From Massilia sp. H-1 (GTDB lineage: Bacteria; Pseudomonadota; Gammaproteobacteria; Burkholderiales; Burkholderiaceae_D): a DNA stretch of 64,000 nucleotides. Made by a program: the position numbers and the translations under genes. The notes under the pieces were generated by a model. That model saw nothing but the letters and a program-made list of their open reading frames with translations, was not told where the DNA came from and did not search any database. Positions within the stretch are counted from its first letter, which is position 1. Every line of letters begins with the position of its first letter. Shown piece after piece: positions 34,338 through 46,452 of the stretch. The DNA is taken from the NCBI GenBank assembly GCA_024703915.1, contig CP087969.1, forward strand, positions 2,356,001-2,420,000, in the 5' to 3' direction.

Positions 34338-37126
34338 TTATTGGGTCGTCAGCGTCACGTCGTCAATCACGAACGAGGTGGCCACCGTCGAGCCTTCGAT
34401 GCCTTCGAAGTAGATGCGCACGCTCTGGCCTTTGTAGGCGCTGAGGTCGAAGCTCTTCTCGAGGAAGGTGGTCCCCTTGTTCAGGTTCGAGTAGGTCGCC
34501 AGCGTGGCCAGTACGGCGCCGCTGGTGTTGCGCACCTGGACCTTGAGCGTGTCGTAGGCGTTGGTGGTCGTCGTTTCAGCCGAGGCAACCTTGAGCCAGA
34601 ACTTGAGCGTGGCGCTGGTCACGGTGGCCGGAATCGCAACCGTCTGGTACACGGAGTCGGTATGGGCGGCGCCGTAGCCGTTCAGCCATGCTTTCCAGCT
34701 GCCCGCGTGCGCGCCTGGCCTGGCGCGTCGCTGGTGATCACGCCGCTGGTGGCCGTCCACGAGGTCGCACCCGATTCGAAACCGGTGTTGAGCATGCGCT
34801 GCACCGCGGTCGAGTTGTTGATCGTGAAGTTGACCGGTGCCGAAACGGTGCTGTTGCTTAAGCCGCGTCGAAGGCCTTGGCGGTCAGCACGTGGCCGCTG
34901 TTGGCCAGCGTGGATGAAGCCAGCGTCATCGTGAACGGGGTGGCGGTGTCGGTGCCGGTCAGGGCGTTGTCCACGTAGAACTCGACCTTGGTCACGCCGA
35001 TGTTGTCGCTGGCCGTGGCCGACAGGGTGATGGTGCCGCTGGTGCCGCTTTCGCTGGCCGTCACGACCGGTGGCACGGTGTCGCCGCCGCTCACGTTGTT
35101 GACGCTGGAAGCTTTGCGGTGACGAAATACCGACGTTGCTTAAGCCGCGTCGTAGGCACGCGCCACCAGGGTGTGGGTGCCGTTGCTCAGGGTGGTCGAG
35201 TCGATCGCGGCCGAGTACGGCGCCGCGTTGCTGCTGGCCTTGAGGACATTGTCCACGTAGAACTCAACCAGGGTCACGCCCACGTTGTCGCTGGCGGTGG
35301 CCGACACGGTGATGCTGCCGCTGGTGCCCGATTCGCTGGCCGAGACGGTCGGCAGCACGGTGTCGCTGCTGTTCGACTGGGTTACCCAGATCGGCGCCGA
35401 CCACAGGATTTTGCCGTCGCCCTGGGTCACTTTGGCGTAGTAGAAGTGCTCGCCGACCGACGGGGTGACCGTGGTGTTGGCGCTCGATGCGAGCTCGGTC
35501 GGGGTGCCGTTGCGGCCTGGTACGCCTTCAACGATGGACACGGTCGAGGCCGTTTGGCCGCCGGTGCTGGCGTAGTTGGCAACCAGGTTCAGCGGGCCGC
35601 TGTTGGTGAAGCGCTCGCCCATGATGTGGCCGTTGGCGGTCAGCACCAGTTGCGAATTCTTGTCCATCGAGGCGAAGACGCGGCGCGCTTTCAAGGCTGC
35701 AATGAAGCTGGCCTGGGTCAGCGGGGTGCCGTTCGGAATCAGGACGCCGGTACGGTTGGTGTAGGACGCGCCCCAGTTGGCGCAGTGGTTATCCTGGTTG
35801 GTGCTGAAGGCAACGTGGAAGCCCGCTTCCAGTGCCTTTTGCAGGCACCCTCGTAGGTGCTGCGGCCGGTTTCGGTTTCGGTGGTGTTGGTCGAGAAGGC
35901 CGATGTGTTGAGCACTTCGCACAGGGCCATGGCCTGGTCGCCGTCGGCCGAATAGCCGAGCGCCACGCCGTTGACGAGGAACTGGCCGCTGCTCGACGGG
36001 TGGTTGAACTGGCCAACCCAGCCGCGCTGGCGCATCAGGGTGTACAGCGCCGAGTAATCCGGCTTGTCGGTGAAGATGTCGGCCAGCAGCTGGCCGCTGC
36101 CGTTGTATTCCCATCCCAGCAACTCGTTCGAGTTGAAGATGTTCATGTGGCCGCCGTTGTTGATCACGCCCCATTCCATGCCGTACACGGCCAGGAAGTT
36201 CGGGTTGGCGGCATTGAAATCGGCGGCGGCGGTCAGGCCCGACTGGTACAGCGCCTTGGCGGTGGCCGGGTTGGCCGAGGTGTTGGTGCCGGACGAGCCG
36301 TCGAACATGTGGTTGTGCTCGGACGCCATCAGGATGTCGAGGCCGCGGTTCTTGGCGTAGGCAAAGGCGTCGGCCGGGCCGAACGGGGCGCTCAGAGGCT
36401 CGGCGGCGCCGCTGCAGCTGGTGACGGCCGAGCCGCCATCGCTGTGGTTGGTCTGGCTGTGCAAGTTGGCGAAATATACGGTGTACGGCAGCGATGCCGG
36501 TGCCGGTGCCGCGGCCTGGATCGAGAAGCCGGGCTTGGCCTGGCCGCCTGCGGGGGCCGGGGCCGGGGCTGCTGCCAGGTTGGTGGCGAGCGGCTGGAAG
36601 AATGGCATGGACGGCGTGGCCAGCTTGCCGATTGCCAGATCCCATGCCTGTTCGACGATCTCGTCGCCATGCGGCCGCGAGCGCTTGCTCGACTGCCGCT
36701 TCGGACGTGTCCGGATTGCCGAGGCCGGCTTCGTGCGCCACGGCGCGCATGCGCACCTGGTACTGGCCGTCAGGCATGCTGATGGTGTCGCTGCGGCCTA
36801 GCCCAGCGTACTTTTACTTCGACCGGTTTCTTGAACAGGCGCTGTACGCCGGTCCAGTGCTTGACCACCTGGCCGCCAGGGGCAAGCAGTTCCACGCGCC
36901 AGGAAATGTTCTGGGCCTTGGCAACATAGGGATAATCGAATTCGAGGGTGAAGGTACGCGCCTCACTTTTCGCCACCAGCGCGCTGCCCTCGGCCTTGTA
37001 TGGCACATGCAGCGTGGCTTCAAATTCGCGGTGGTCGATCTCCGCTGCAAAACCGATGTTGCTGGCAGTCAATGCCAGGAAGACTGCACATTGTGGCAGA
37101 AGCTGTTTTCCGTTGTTAAAACGCAT
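34338..37126 (-). CDS. Secreted CehA/McbA-family PHP hydrolase with two Ig-like repeats
   Basis: About 928 residues, exported by a signal peptide (LLPQCAVFLALTASNIGFAA). An N-terminal beta domain is followed by an Ala/Pro linker and the PHP metallohydrolase domain: NLHSQTNHSDGGS, ILMASEHNHMFDG, YGMEWGVINNGGHMN, GQFNHPSSSG and STNQDNHCANWG. Two Ig-like repeats follow, each with SESGTSG and SATASDN-x-GV-x-x-VEFYVDN, then a C-terminal jelly-roll-like domain (ATVTSATLKFWLKVASAE). Family members hydrolyse esters such as carbaryl, but the natural substrate here is unknown. Error strings at 34856, 35138 and 36796 and indels near 34715, 35112, 35845 and 36670 break the frame. Confidence 0.85.
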
Positions 37127-37265
37127 GGATTTCCCCGAGTTCGTTGATCTTGTTATGACATCCAAAATTGTCCCAACTATGCGTGACACGCATATGACGT
37201 ACAAATTCGAATTACCTTTCGAATTGATATCGAATTGATATAAGTTAAACCAAGGGGAACTAAAT

Positions 37266-37279
37266 TTTCCACGTGGAAA
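37266..37279. promoter_or_regulatory. Perfect palindrome TTTCCACGTGGAAA, possible operator
   Basis: A 14-bp perfect palindrome lies about 140 bases upstream of the PHP hydrolase start, in an AT-rich stretch. It has the form of a dimeric repressor site. The regulator is unknown. Confidence 0.35.
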
Positions 37280-37371
37280 TCAGGCCTACAGGGAAGCTCA
37301 CCCCGCGGTGGCAGGCCCGAATGTGAGAGTTGGGTGATAATTCTTTCAGGATATTTTCGGGGCATGTGGTG

Positions 37372-37413
37372 GAAATGATGAAAATGTCTAAAAATGAACA
37401 TTTTCACCATTTC
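37372..37413. terminator. Hairpin at the end of the glucan synthase gene
   Basis: Arms of 16 bp (GAAATGATGAAAATGT against ACATTTTCACCATTTC) pair with one mismatch around a 10-base loop. It lies 20 bases after the glucan synthase stop. No T-run follows, so it may be a weak terminator or a stabilising 3' end. Confidence 0.45.
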
Positions 37414-37431
37414 GCGTTCAAAAATGAACAG

Positions 37432-40400
37432 CTAGCGACGCAGCTGCAGCACGACGTCGTGCTTGCGTTCGTCGTCCTCCAGCGTGATGAAACCGCCCTC
37501 CTGGCGCACCCCGTCCACGCTCAGGCTGTCGGTCTCGGCCGCGCTCACCGTGATGCTGTAGAGCGTCTTGCGGTAGCGGTAATCGAGGCCGAAGCCGGGC
37601 CAGTCAGGCCGGCAGGCGCGGCGCCAGAGACAGGCGCTTGCCTAAGCCAGGCTCAGGCCCAGCAGGGATTCGACGATCAGGCGGTACATCCAGCCCGATG
37701 AACCGGTGTACCAGGTCCAGCCGCCGCGCCCGATGTGCGGCGAAACCGCATACACGTCGGCCGCGACCACGTAGGGTTCGACCTTGTACAGGGCCGCGCC
37801 GTTGGGCGTGGACCCGTGCTGCACCGGATTGATCATGCGCAGCAGCTCCCAGGCGCGCCCGGTGTCGCCCATTTTCGCGAACGCCATCGCGGTCCAGATC
37901 GCGGCGTGCGTGTACTGGCCGCCGTTCTCGCGCACGCCCGGCACATAGCCGCGGATGTAGCCTGGGTTGAGCACGCCGTCGTCGAATGGCGGATCGAGCA
38001 GCTGCACCAGGCCGTAGTCGCGCCGCACCAGGCGCTCGTCGACCGCCTTCATGGCCAGCGCGGTGCGTTCCGGATCGGCCGCGCCCGAGATCACGCCCCA
38101 GCTCTGCGAGATCGAGTCGATCTGGCATTCGTCGTTGGTGTGCGATCCGAGCGGGGTGCCGTCGTCGAAGTAGGCGCGCCGGTACCACTGGCCGTCCCAC
38201 GCGTGCTGCTCCACATTGCGCGCCAGCGTCAGCGCCTCGTTCTGGCAAGTGGTGGCGAAGGCATGGTCGCCGTACACGGCCGCCACTTCGGCAAAGCGCT
38301 GCAGCACTTCGTACAGGAAGAAGGCGAGCCAGACGCTTTCGCCCTTGCCCTCGTTGCCGACCCGGTCCATGCCGTCGTTCCAGTCGCAGGTGCCGATCAG
38401 CGGCAGCCCGTGCTCGCCGAAGCGCAAGCCGCGCTTGATGGCGCGCACGCAGTGCTCGTACAGGTCGCCGCGCTGGGTCGAGCGGCCCGGCATGTCGTAG
38501 TAGGACTCTTCTTCCTGCTTGAGCAGGCGCCCTTCCAGATACGGCGCCGATTCGGTCAGCACGCTGCTGTCGCCCGTGCCGATCACATAGCGGTGGGTCG
38601 CCAGCGGCAGCCACAGGAAGTCGTCCGAGCAGTGGGTGCGCACCCCGCGGTCGGACGGCGGATGCCACCAGTGCTGGACGTCGCCCTCCACGAACTGGTG
38701 GGCGGCGCACAGCAGCAGGTGCTCGCGCAGCAGGTGCGGCTCGGTGTGGATCATCGCCATCGCGTCCTGCAGCTGGTCGCGGAAGCCGAAGGCGCCGCCC
38801 GACTGGTAGTAGCCGCTGCGCGCCCACAGGCGACAGGCGATGGTCTGGTACATCAGCCAGCCGTTGGCGATCACGTCGAGCGAAGGGTCGGGCGTGTGCA
38901 CCTGGATCGCGCCCAGCGTGTGCGCCCAGTGATTGCGCACCTTGTCGAAGGCCGCCGCGGCCGCCGCGCTGCCGTTGTACTGCTGGACCATGCCGCTGGC
39001 GTCGGCATTGCGGCGCCCGCCCACGCCCAGCATGAACACCAGCTCGCGCTCTTCGCCCGGCTGCAGTTCGAACACGACCTGGATCGCCGCGCACGGGTCG
39101 AGCGCGGCGCCCAGTTTGCCCGACAGGCGCGCGCGCCCATGGCCGCCGGACTGGCCAGGGTGCGGTTGCGGCCGATGAATTCGGTGCGGTCGGAGGTGAT
39201 GGTGCGGTTCTGCGCTTCCACGTGGAAGAAGCCCACCCGGCCGAAGAATTCGGTGTTGTACTGGTTGCGTGCGAACAGCGCCCCGCTGACGGGATCGAGT
39301 TCGGTGGTCACGTGCATGCCGGTCTTGTGACGCAGGTCGCCCAGCACCCATTCCACGTAGCCGGTGGCCGACAGGCGGCGCGGCACGGTGCTGTCGTTGC
39401 GCAGCTTGATGACCGAGTACTTGATCGCCGCGTCGAGCGCGACGAAGGTGCACAGTTCGCTGAATATGCCCTCCTCGCTGTGCTCGAACACGCTGTAGCC
39501 GAAGCCGTGGCGGGTGACAGATTCGCCGCTGGCGGGAACCGGCAGCGCGGTCGGCGACCAGAACTTGCCGGTCTGTTCGTCGCGGATGTAGAAGGCTTCG
39601 CCGCCGCGGTCGCTCACGGGGTCGTTGTCCCATGGCGTGAGGCGGAATTCGTGCGCGTTTTCGCTCCAGGTATAGGCCTGGCCGCTTTCCGACACCACGC
39701 TGCCGAAGTTCGGATTGGCCAGCACGTTGACCCACGGCAGCCAGAGCGTGCAGGTGCCTAAGCCGTGGTGTGGATGATGTATTCGCGTCCGTCGCTGCTG
39801 GAAGCCGCCCAGGCCGTTGTCGAGAATGCGCTCGCGCGCCAGCTGCGGCCGGTCGGCGCGCAGCTGATAGGACTCGCTGCGCGTTTCCGGGCACCAGCAG
39901 CGCCAGCTTCGGCGTCACGGGCGCGGCGCGCTTGACCTGGTCGGCCAGCGTGCCGCGGCTGTCGGACAGGATCGCGCGCGCCACCGACTGCATCAGGATC
40001 CGGTCCTCGGGCGAGATCTGATCGAGCAGGCGCACGAAGATGCCGCCCGGGCGGTCGATCGCCTGGGCGTCGATGCCGGACGCGATCAGGCCCATGATCT
40101 GGTCATGCAGGGCCTGGCGGTAACCCGACTGGTCTTCGTACCAGATCACCAGATCGACCACCAGTCCCTTGAGGCGCCAGTAGGCATGCGCCTGCACCAT
40201 CTGGCGCGCCAGATCGATGTTGGCCGGGTCCTTGATCTGCATGAGCACGATCGGCAGGTCGCCCGAAATGGCGTACGCCCACAGGCCGGACTGGCCGCGC
40301 TGGTTGCGGATCAGGATCGCCGCTTCGGCCCGCAGCGAGGCATTCGGGTAGATCACGGTGCTGGCCAGGCGGCTGTACAGCTGGGCGTCGGACTCGCTCG

Positions 40401-43400
40401 CGTTGAGCTGGCGCAGCACGACCTGGCTGTGGGTCCATGCCAGTTCGAACACGCGGTCGGCCAGGTGGCGGTCCTGGTATTTGTCGATCAGGTGCAGCGC
40501 CGCTTCGCGCGTGTCGGTCATGCCGGTCACCACGTCGAGCGTGACCACCTGGTCCGGTTCGAGCGTGACCTTGTAGCGGATCGCCACCACCGGGTCGAGC
40601 ACCGAGCCTTCCATGCCGCCCAGCGGCCCCGCTCTCGCGCAGCGCGCGGGGCGGCCGGTGCTGTTGCCACGGCCGAGGAATTCGCTGCGGCTCGTTTCCG
40701 AACGACACGTCGAGCAGCGCGCCGTCGTGCACCGTCATCAGGTTCAGCAGCCACGGCATCTGCTCGTCCTTGGTGCGCGGGCGGCGGGTGCACAGGATCG
40801 CGTTCTCGTTGCGCAGGATCTCGGTTTGCACGAACAGCTTCTGGAATGCCGGGTGCGCCGCGTCGGCCGCGGCTTGGCGCCATCACCACTTCCGCGTAGC
40901 TGGTAAATTCGATGGTGCGTTTGAGATTGGACTTGTTGGTGATGCGCGTGCGCCGCATTTCGATGTCGTCTTCCGGTGAGACGACGATCTCGGTGTACAG
41001 GTCCAGGCCCCGGTCGTGGCGGCGGAATTCGGCCCGCCCTTCGGAGAAGATGACTTCGTATTTCTTCGGCTCGACCATGGTCGGCTGATAGGTCGTGGAC
41101 CAGTACGCGCCGCTGTCGACGTCGCGCACATAGCAGAAGGTGCCCCAGTTGTCGGAGGTCGTATCCTCCCGCCAGCGCGTGACGGCCAGGTCCTTCCAGC
41201 GGCTGTAGCTGCCATGCCGACGGACGTGACCATCACGTGGTAGCGGCCGTTCGAGAGCAGCTGCACTTCCGGCTGCACCGTGGTGGTCTGGGTGATGATC
41301 CGCATCGGCATCGCCGTCGTGGCATCCTGCTCCGGCGCGCGGATGGCGGCCAGTTCGGCCGTGTTCGAATAGAAGGCAGCCAGCGCGGCACGCGTTCCTG
41401 CAGCACCAGCATGGTGGCCTGGAACAGCGGGTCGGACTCGAAGCGGCGCTGCATCGGGCGGTCGTGCAGCAGGTAGCTCATGGCCAAAAAGCCCATGCCC
41501 TGGTGGTGCGCCATGAAGGAACGGATCACGGCGAAATTCTGCCCGCGCGGCAGGCGCGAAGTGGTGTAATCGATCGCCTCGTAGAAGCCGTGCTTGCCCA
41601 TGAAGCCCAGGTCGGCCATGCGCTGCAGATTCTCGACCGCCGCTTCCGGATGCACCATCAGGCCGAGCATGGTGGCGTAGGGCGCGACCACCAGGTCGTC
41701 GGCCAGGCCTCGCTTCATGCCGGTGCCGGGCACGCCGAAGGCGCGGTACTGGTAGTTCATGCTGGCGTCAACCGTGTTGTAGCCGGATTCGGAAATCCCC
41801 CACGGCACGTCGCGCTGGCGCGCATAGTCGATCTGCGCGTTGACGATCGAGCGGTAGGTCTGGTCGAGCAACGTGTTGTGATAGGTCGGCATGACCAAGA
41901 GCGGCATCAGGTACTCGAACATCGAGCCGCTCCACGACAGCAGCAGCTGTTCGCCGCCGATGATGCACAGCTGGCGGCCCAGCGCGAACCAGTGCTCCTG
42001 CGGGAACTGGCCCTGCGCGATGCCGACAAAACTGCACAGCCGCACTTCGGAGGCGAGCAGGTCAGTAGCAGGCCGCGTCGAGGCGGCGGTCGGACACGTT
42101 GTAGCCGATCGCCAGCAGGTCGGTGGTCGGGTTGTACAGGAAGCGGAAATCCATGTTGGCGAAGGCGCGCGCCTCGTCGGCCACGCGCGCGATCTGCTCC
42201 ATGCGGCGCTGCGCGCGCTCGCTGCCGCGCCGTACCAGTTCGCCCAGCGACTGCTGGCGTTCGCGCTCGCTCGGCGCCAGATCCGATTCGGCGCTGCTTA
42301 AGCAATGGCCAGACCGGCCAGTTCGCGCAGCAGCGTGGGAATGCGGGTCAGGCCCGAATCGGCCACGCTGTCCTGGGCCGACTGCATCCACGGCGTCAGT
42401 TCCAGCAGTTCGTCGCGCGCGGTGCTGCACTGTTCGGCAAGCCGGTCGGCCCACCATTGCAGGTTCGGTTCGCCCACCGGTTTCATGGCGTCCACGATGG
42501 CACTGGCAGCCATGGAGCTGGTTCAGCTGCGCCACGATGGCGGGCAGCGTCGCTTGCCGGCTCGGTCGGCGGCCAGCAGCGCCTGCATGGCCTCGATCGC
42601 GCCCTTGACGCCGGGGGCGGCGTCCTGCGCGTGCTCCTGCACCACGCGCAGCGTGATGCCGATGCCCTCCAGCGTCTGCTTAGCTCACCACCGGCTGGTC
42701 GGCCAGCGCGTTCAGGCCGGGCGCGAGCGTGAGCAGGTGGCTAAGCCAGGTTGCCGCTGTCGACGCTCGAGACGTACATCGGATGCAGGGGCGCCAGGGT
42801 CTGGGTGTCGTACCAGTTATAAAAGTGGCCCAGGTGGCGCTCCATGCGCGCCATGGTGCGCAACGTATCGTCACAGCGCTGCAGCGCCTGGTAAACCGTG
42901 ATGAAGCCGAAATCCCAGGCGGTCAGATTGGCCAGCAGCGACATGCCGATATTGGTGGGCGAAGTGCGGTGCGCCACCACTTTGGCCGGATGCTCCTGCA
43001 TGTTGTCGGGCGCGAGCCAGTTGTCGCCTTCGACCACGTAGGTTTCGAAGAAGCTCCAGGTCTTGCGTGCCAGCGTTTGCAGGAAGATCTTTTGCGGCGA
43101 CTCGAGTTCGGCCGCGTCGCGCGCCATGGGGAGGCTGATCCACCAGGCCACGACCGGGGCGCCGAACCACAGCAGCAGCACCGGCACGGCGGCCTAGCAG
43201 CGCTTCCGGGCGCAAGGCCGCCAGCAGGGCCGTGGAGGTGGCAGCCAGCAGCCAAGCAGGGAACCACATGCTGCGCCAGTTGCTGGCCATGTCGGTGCTC
43301 GATCGCTGCAGGCCGGACGCCTTCCATTCCAGCAGGCGGCGGCGCGAGACCAGCATGCGCCACAGGGCGCGCGTGATCGCGTCCACGCTGAAGAAGGCTT

Positions 43401-46223
43401 CGTAGGGCAGGAAGGCCAGGGTCAGGATCGAATGGCCGAACATCAGGCGGGTGTTCTTGAACGAGGTAGAGACGTGCTGGCGCCACAGGACGTCGTGCGG
43501 TTTTCGGCCAGGTCCCAGATCGCGCTGATCAGGGTCGGCAGGAAGATCACGGACAGCACGGCCGTGGTCCAGAACGCGGTGTTGGGCATGAGCGCCCAGC
43601 ACACCAGCAGCATCGTGGTCAGCATGACCGGCACCACGCTGCGGCGCAGATTGTCGAACAGCTTCCAGCGCGACAGCGCCGTCAGCGGATTCGGTTCGCG
43701 CTTGCCGCTGGCGCTGCGCACGGCGCCGAACAGCCAGCCTACCAGTTGCCAGTCGCCGCGGGTCCAGCGGTGGCGGCGGCTGACGTCGTCGCTGTAGCGG
43801 GCCGGATATTCCTCGTACAGCTGGGCGTCGCTCAGCAGGCTAGCGCGGCAGGTAGCAGCCTTCGAGCAGGTCGTGGCTGAGGATCTGGTTGTCGGGGAAG
43901 CGCTTGCCCAGCACGGTCTCGAAGGTATCGATGTCGTAGATGCCCTTGCCGACGAACGAGCCTTCGTAGAACACGTCCTGGTACACGTCCGACACGGTGC
44001 GGGTGTAGGGGTCGATGCCCGGCTCGCCGCCGCACAGCATCTCATAGCGCGAGGCGTGCTCGCCCGGCAGCGCCGCCGCCACCCGCGGCTGCAGGATGCC
44101 GTAGCCTTCGACCACGCGCCGCTGCCCGAGATCGATCTGCGGACGGTTCAGCGGATGCACCATGGTCGCGATGAACTTGCGCGCCGCGTCATGCGGCAGC
44201 TGGGTATCGGTATCGAGGGTGATCACGTAGCGGATGTGGGACAGGCCACTGAGGTCGCCCACCACGGTCGAGAAGCGCTCGCGCGCGCCGCCGCGCAGGA
44301 AGGCGTTCAGGTCGCCCAGTTTGCCGCGCTTGCGCTCTTCGCCGATCCACGCGTTCTCGCGCGCATTCCATTTGCGCGGACGGTGCAGCAGCAGGAAGGG
44401 TTCGAAACGCTGGATCGCGATGCGCGGTTCGCCGCTGCCGCTCAAGCCGTCCTGCTGGACTACGTGGCCGTATTTTTCATTGAGTTCGCGGATCAGGGAA
44501 CTGGCCAGCTCCACCAGTTCGGCGTCGCCCGGCATGTGCTCGCGGTCGGCGTCGGCGAAATCGGTCAGCAGGCAAAAGCGCAGGTTCGGGTCGCGGTTGG
44601 CCAGGTAGCGCACTTCGATGCCTTCGGCCAGGGAGGCCACGTTGTCGCGGCTGTAGAGCAGCGTCGGCACCACCACGATGCTGCGCGCGTCCGGCGGAAT
44701 GCCGTCCTTGAAGTCCATGCGCGGCAGCGGGGTGCGGGCGCGTGAGCTGGGTCGCCATCAGGTTCACCAGCGCCAGCGCCAGCTGACTCGAGCCGAACAC
44801 CGCCAGCACGCCGATCACGGCCAGCAAGATGCCGTCGACATCGCTCAGGTAGGCGTGGCGCACGACGCTGGCGGTAAACAGCGCGGTAAACACGACGATC
44901 GCGCCCAGGTAGGTCGACAGCGGGGCGGCGCGCGCATGCAGGCGCAGCGCCTCGCCCGGCGAATTTTCACGGCCAGTGCGCGGCGCAGGGCGCGCTGGCC
45001 TTTGCCGATCAGGTAATAGCCCACGTGCCGGGTGCGTTCATCGAGGCCATGGCGGCAGGGCTCATGGTTTTCCAGCGCCAGCGCCAGCACCTGTTCGGCC
45101 ACCGCCACTTCGGACGATGCGCAGTGCTTGGCCAGTTCCTCAATCACGTGGCGGTAATTGTCGCGCGTGGCGAAATCCATCTTGCCGTAGGTGCTTAGGC
45201 CGGGTCCTGGCGCAGAGTCTGTTCGACCATGCTCATGCTCTCGACGAATTCCTGCCAGTCCATCGTGCCGAGGAAGCGCAGGCTGCCGATGCTGTTGCTG
45301 ATCGAGACCTGGTCGGCCGCCTGCTGGCCGATCTCGGCCTGGATCTGCTGTTCGATGGTCAGGCCGAAGCGTCGGCCAGGCGCGTGGTGACCCACTGCAG
45401 CGCCAGCGTGAGCGCCGGGCTCTGGCCCTGCAGGCGGCGCGCCAGCTCGGCCACGAAGCCGCTGTTCATCGGCTGGCCGGAACGGGCCATGTCGGCCACC
45501 AGCAGAATCAGGTCGCTGGGATTTTTTTCGGCCGTCTCCACCATCTGGTCGGCCCAGTTGTTGGCGCGGTCGCGCTGGCTGCGGTTGTCGTACACGCGCG
45601 CCGCCACCCGCCGCAGGTTTTCGATCAGGGCGATGCGCAGCATGATCGGAATCGCCCACAGCTCGCCGAGCTTGAGCGTGGCCTGCTCCTGGTAGGCGTC
45701 GACAAAGCGGGTCAGGCTTTCCGGGTCGACCCGGCCGTCGCCGTGGGAAATGATTTCCAGCGCGATCTGGTACACGCGCGGCGTGCCGTCGGCGTCCTCG
45801 TTGGACAGGCGCGGCAATTCTTTGCTGTAGTCCTTCGGCAAGTGCTTAGGCGGGCGGTGCGGATTTGCTCCTCGATCAGGTAGAAGTTGTCCAGCAGCCA
45901 TTCAGATGCCGGGGTGATCTGGCGTCCGGCCTTGAGGGCGGCGGTCAGTTCGTGGCAGGTTTCGCAGATGACGGTGGCGTTGTCGCTCAGGCGGGCGAGC
46001 AGCCGGTCCGGCCCGCCCTTGCTGCTGAGCACATGCTTAAGCTTGCAAGATGCTTGCCGTGGGCAGCCATTTGAGCCGCACTGAACAATTCTGAGCGCAG
46101 GGGAAATTCGTCGGCAGGATCAGCATCTTCATCGAGCGCATTGCGCCAGGAATACAGTGTGTCCGCCAGGATAGTTTTATCTTCGTTCAACAGAGACCTC
46201 GCGTGGGCATGAGTAGCCAACAC
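37432..46223 (-). CDS. ndvB: Cyclic beta-1,2-glucan synthase (GT84 + GH94)
   Basis: A giant inner-membrane enzyme of about 2930 residues, close to the 2867 of the Brucella protein. It makes osmoregulated periplasmic cyclic glucans. An N-terminal helical domain is followed by membrane helices and the GT84 domain (VVPTLLYSRDNVASLAEGIE; ITLDTDTQLP near 44210; HRWTRGDWQLVGW near 43755). A glycoamylase-like region holds MAHHQGMGFLAMSYLLHD (about 41500). Two phosphorylase-like regions end in the GH94 domain with the catalytic Asp in GTCDWNDGMDRVGN (about 38370), which adjusts chain length. A GTG at 46223 opens MLATHAHARSLLN; an ATG at 46262 could extend it if one base is an error. More than ten indels are present. 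Confidence 0.92.
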
Positions 46224-46452
46224 GCTGCAGCGACAGCGGGTCGGTCAGGACGGCTGCTCCCATGCTAGAACGAAGCCCCGGCGGCGACTGTGCGCCAACG
46301 TACACAGCGCAGTCCTACAGCATTCAGAAAACAGGAGAGCTCCAGCGGGATATTTTTCTTTAGAGAAAAATGCATGGAACCGGCGCAATACCAAAAAAAA
46401 CGGCCTACCCCTTTGCAAGAGCAGACCGCGAACGGAATAGCCGGTTGGACAA

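Larger units (their letters stand above)
37127..37431. other. AT-rich intergenic region between the PHP hydrolase and glucan synthase genes
   Basis: No gene is seen. The 305 bases are clearly more AT-rich than the surroundings and contain a direct repeat CGAATTGATAT (about 37219-37241), the palindrome at 37266 and the hairpin at 37372. The promoter of the PHP hydrolase gene must be here, because that gene runs leftward. Confidence 0.6.

Noticed and set aside
37735..39330. A plus-strand open frame of 531 codons inside the glucan synthase
   Set aside because: The opposite strand encodes conserved GH94 sequence; the plus-strand frame has no recognisable domain.
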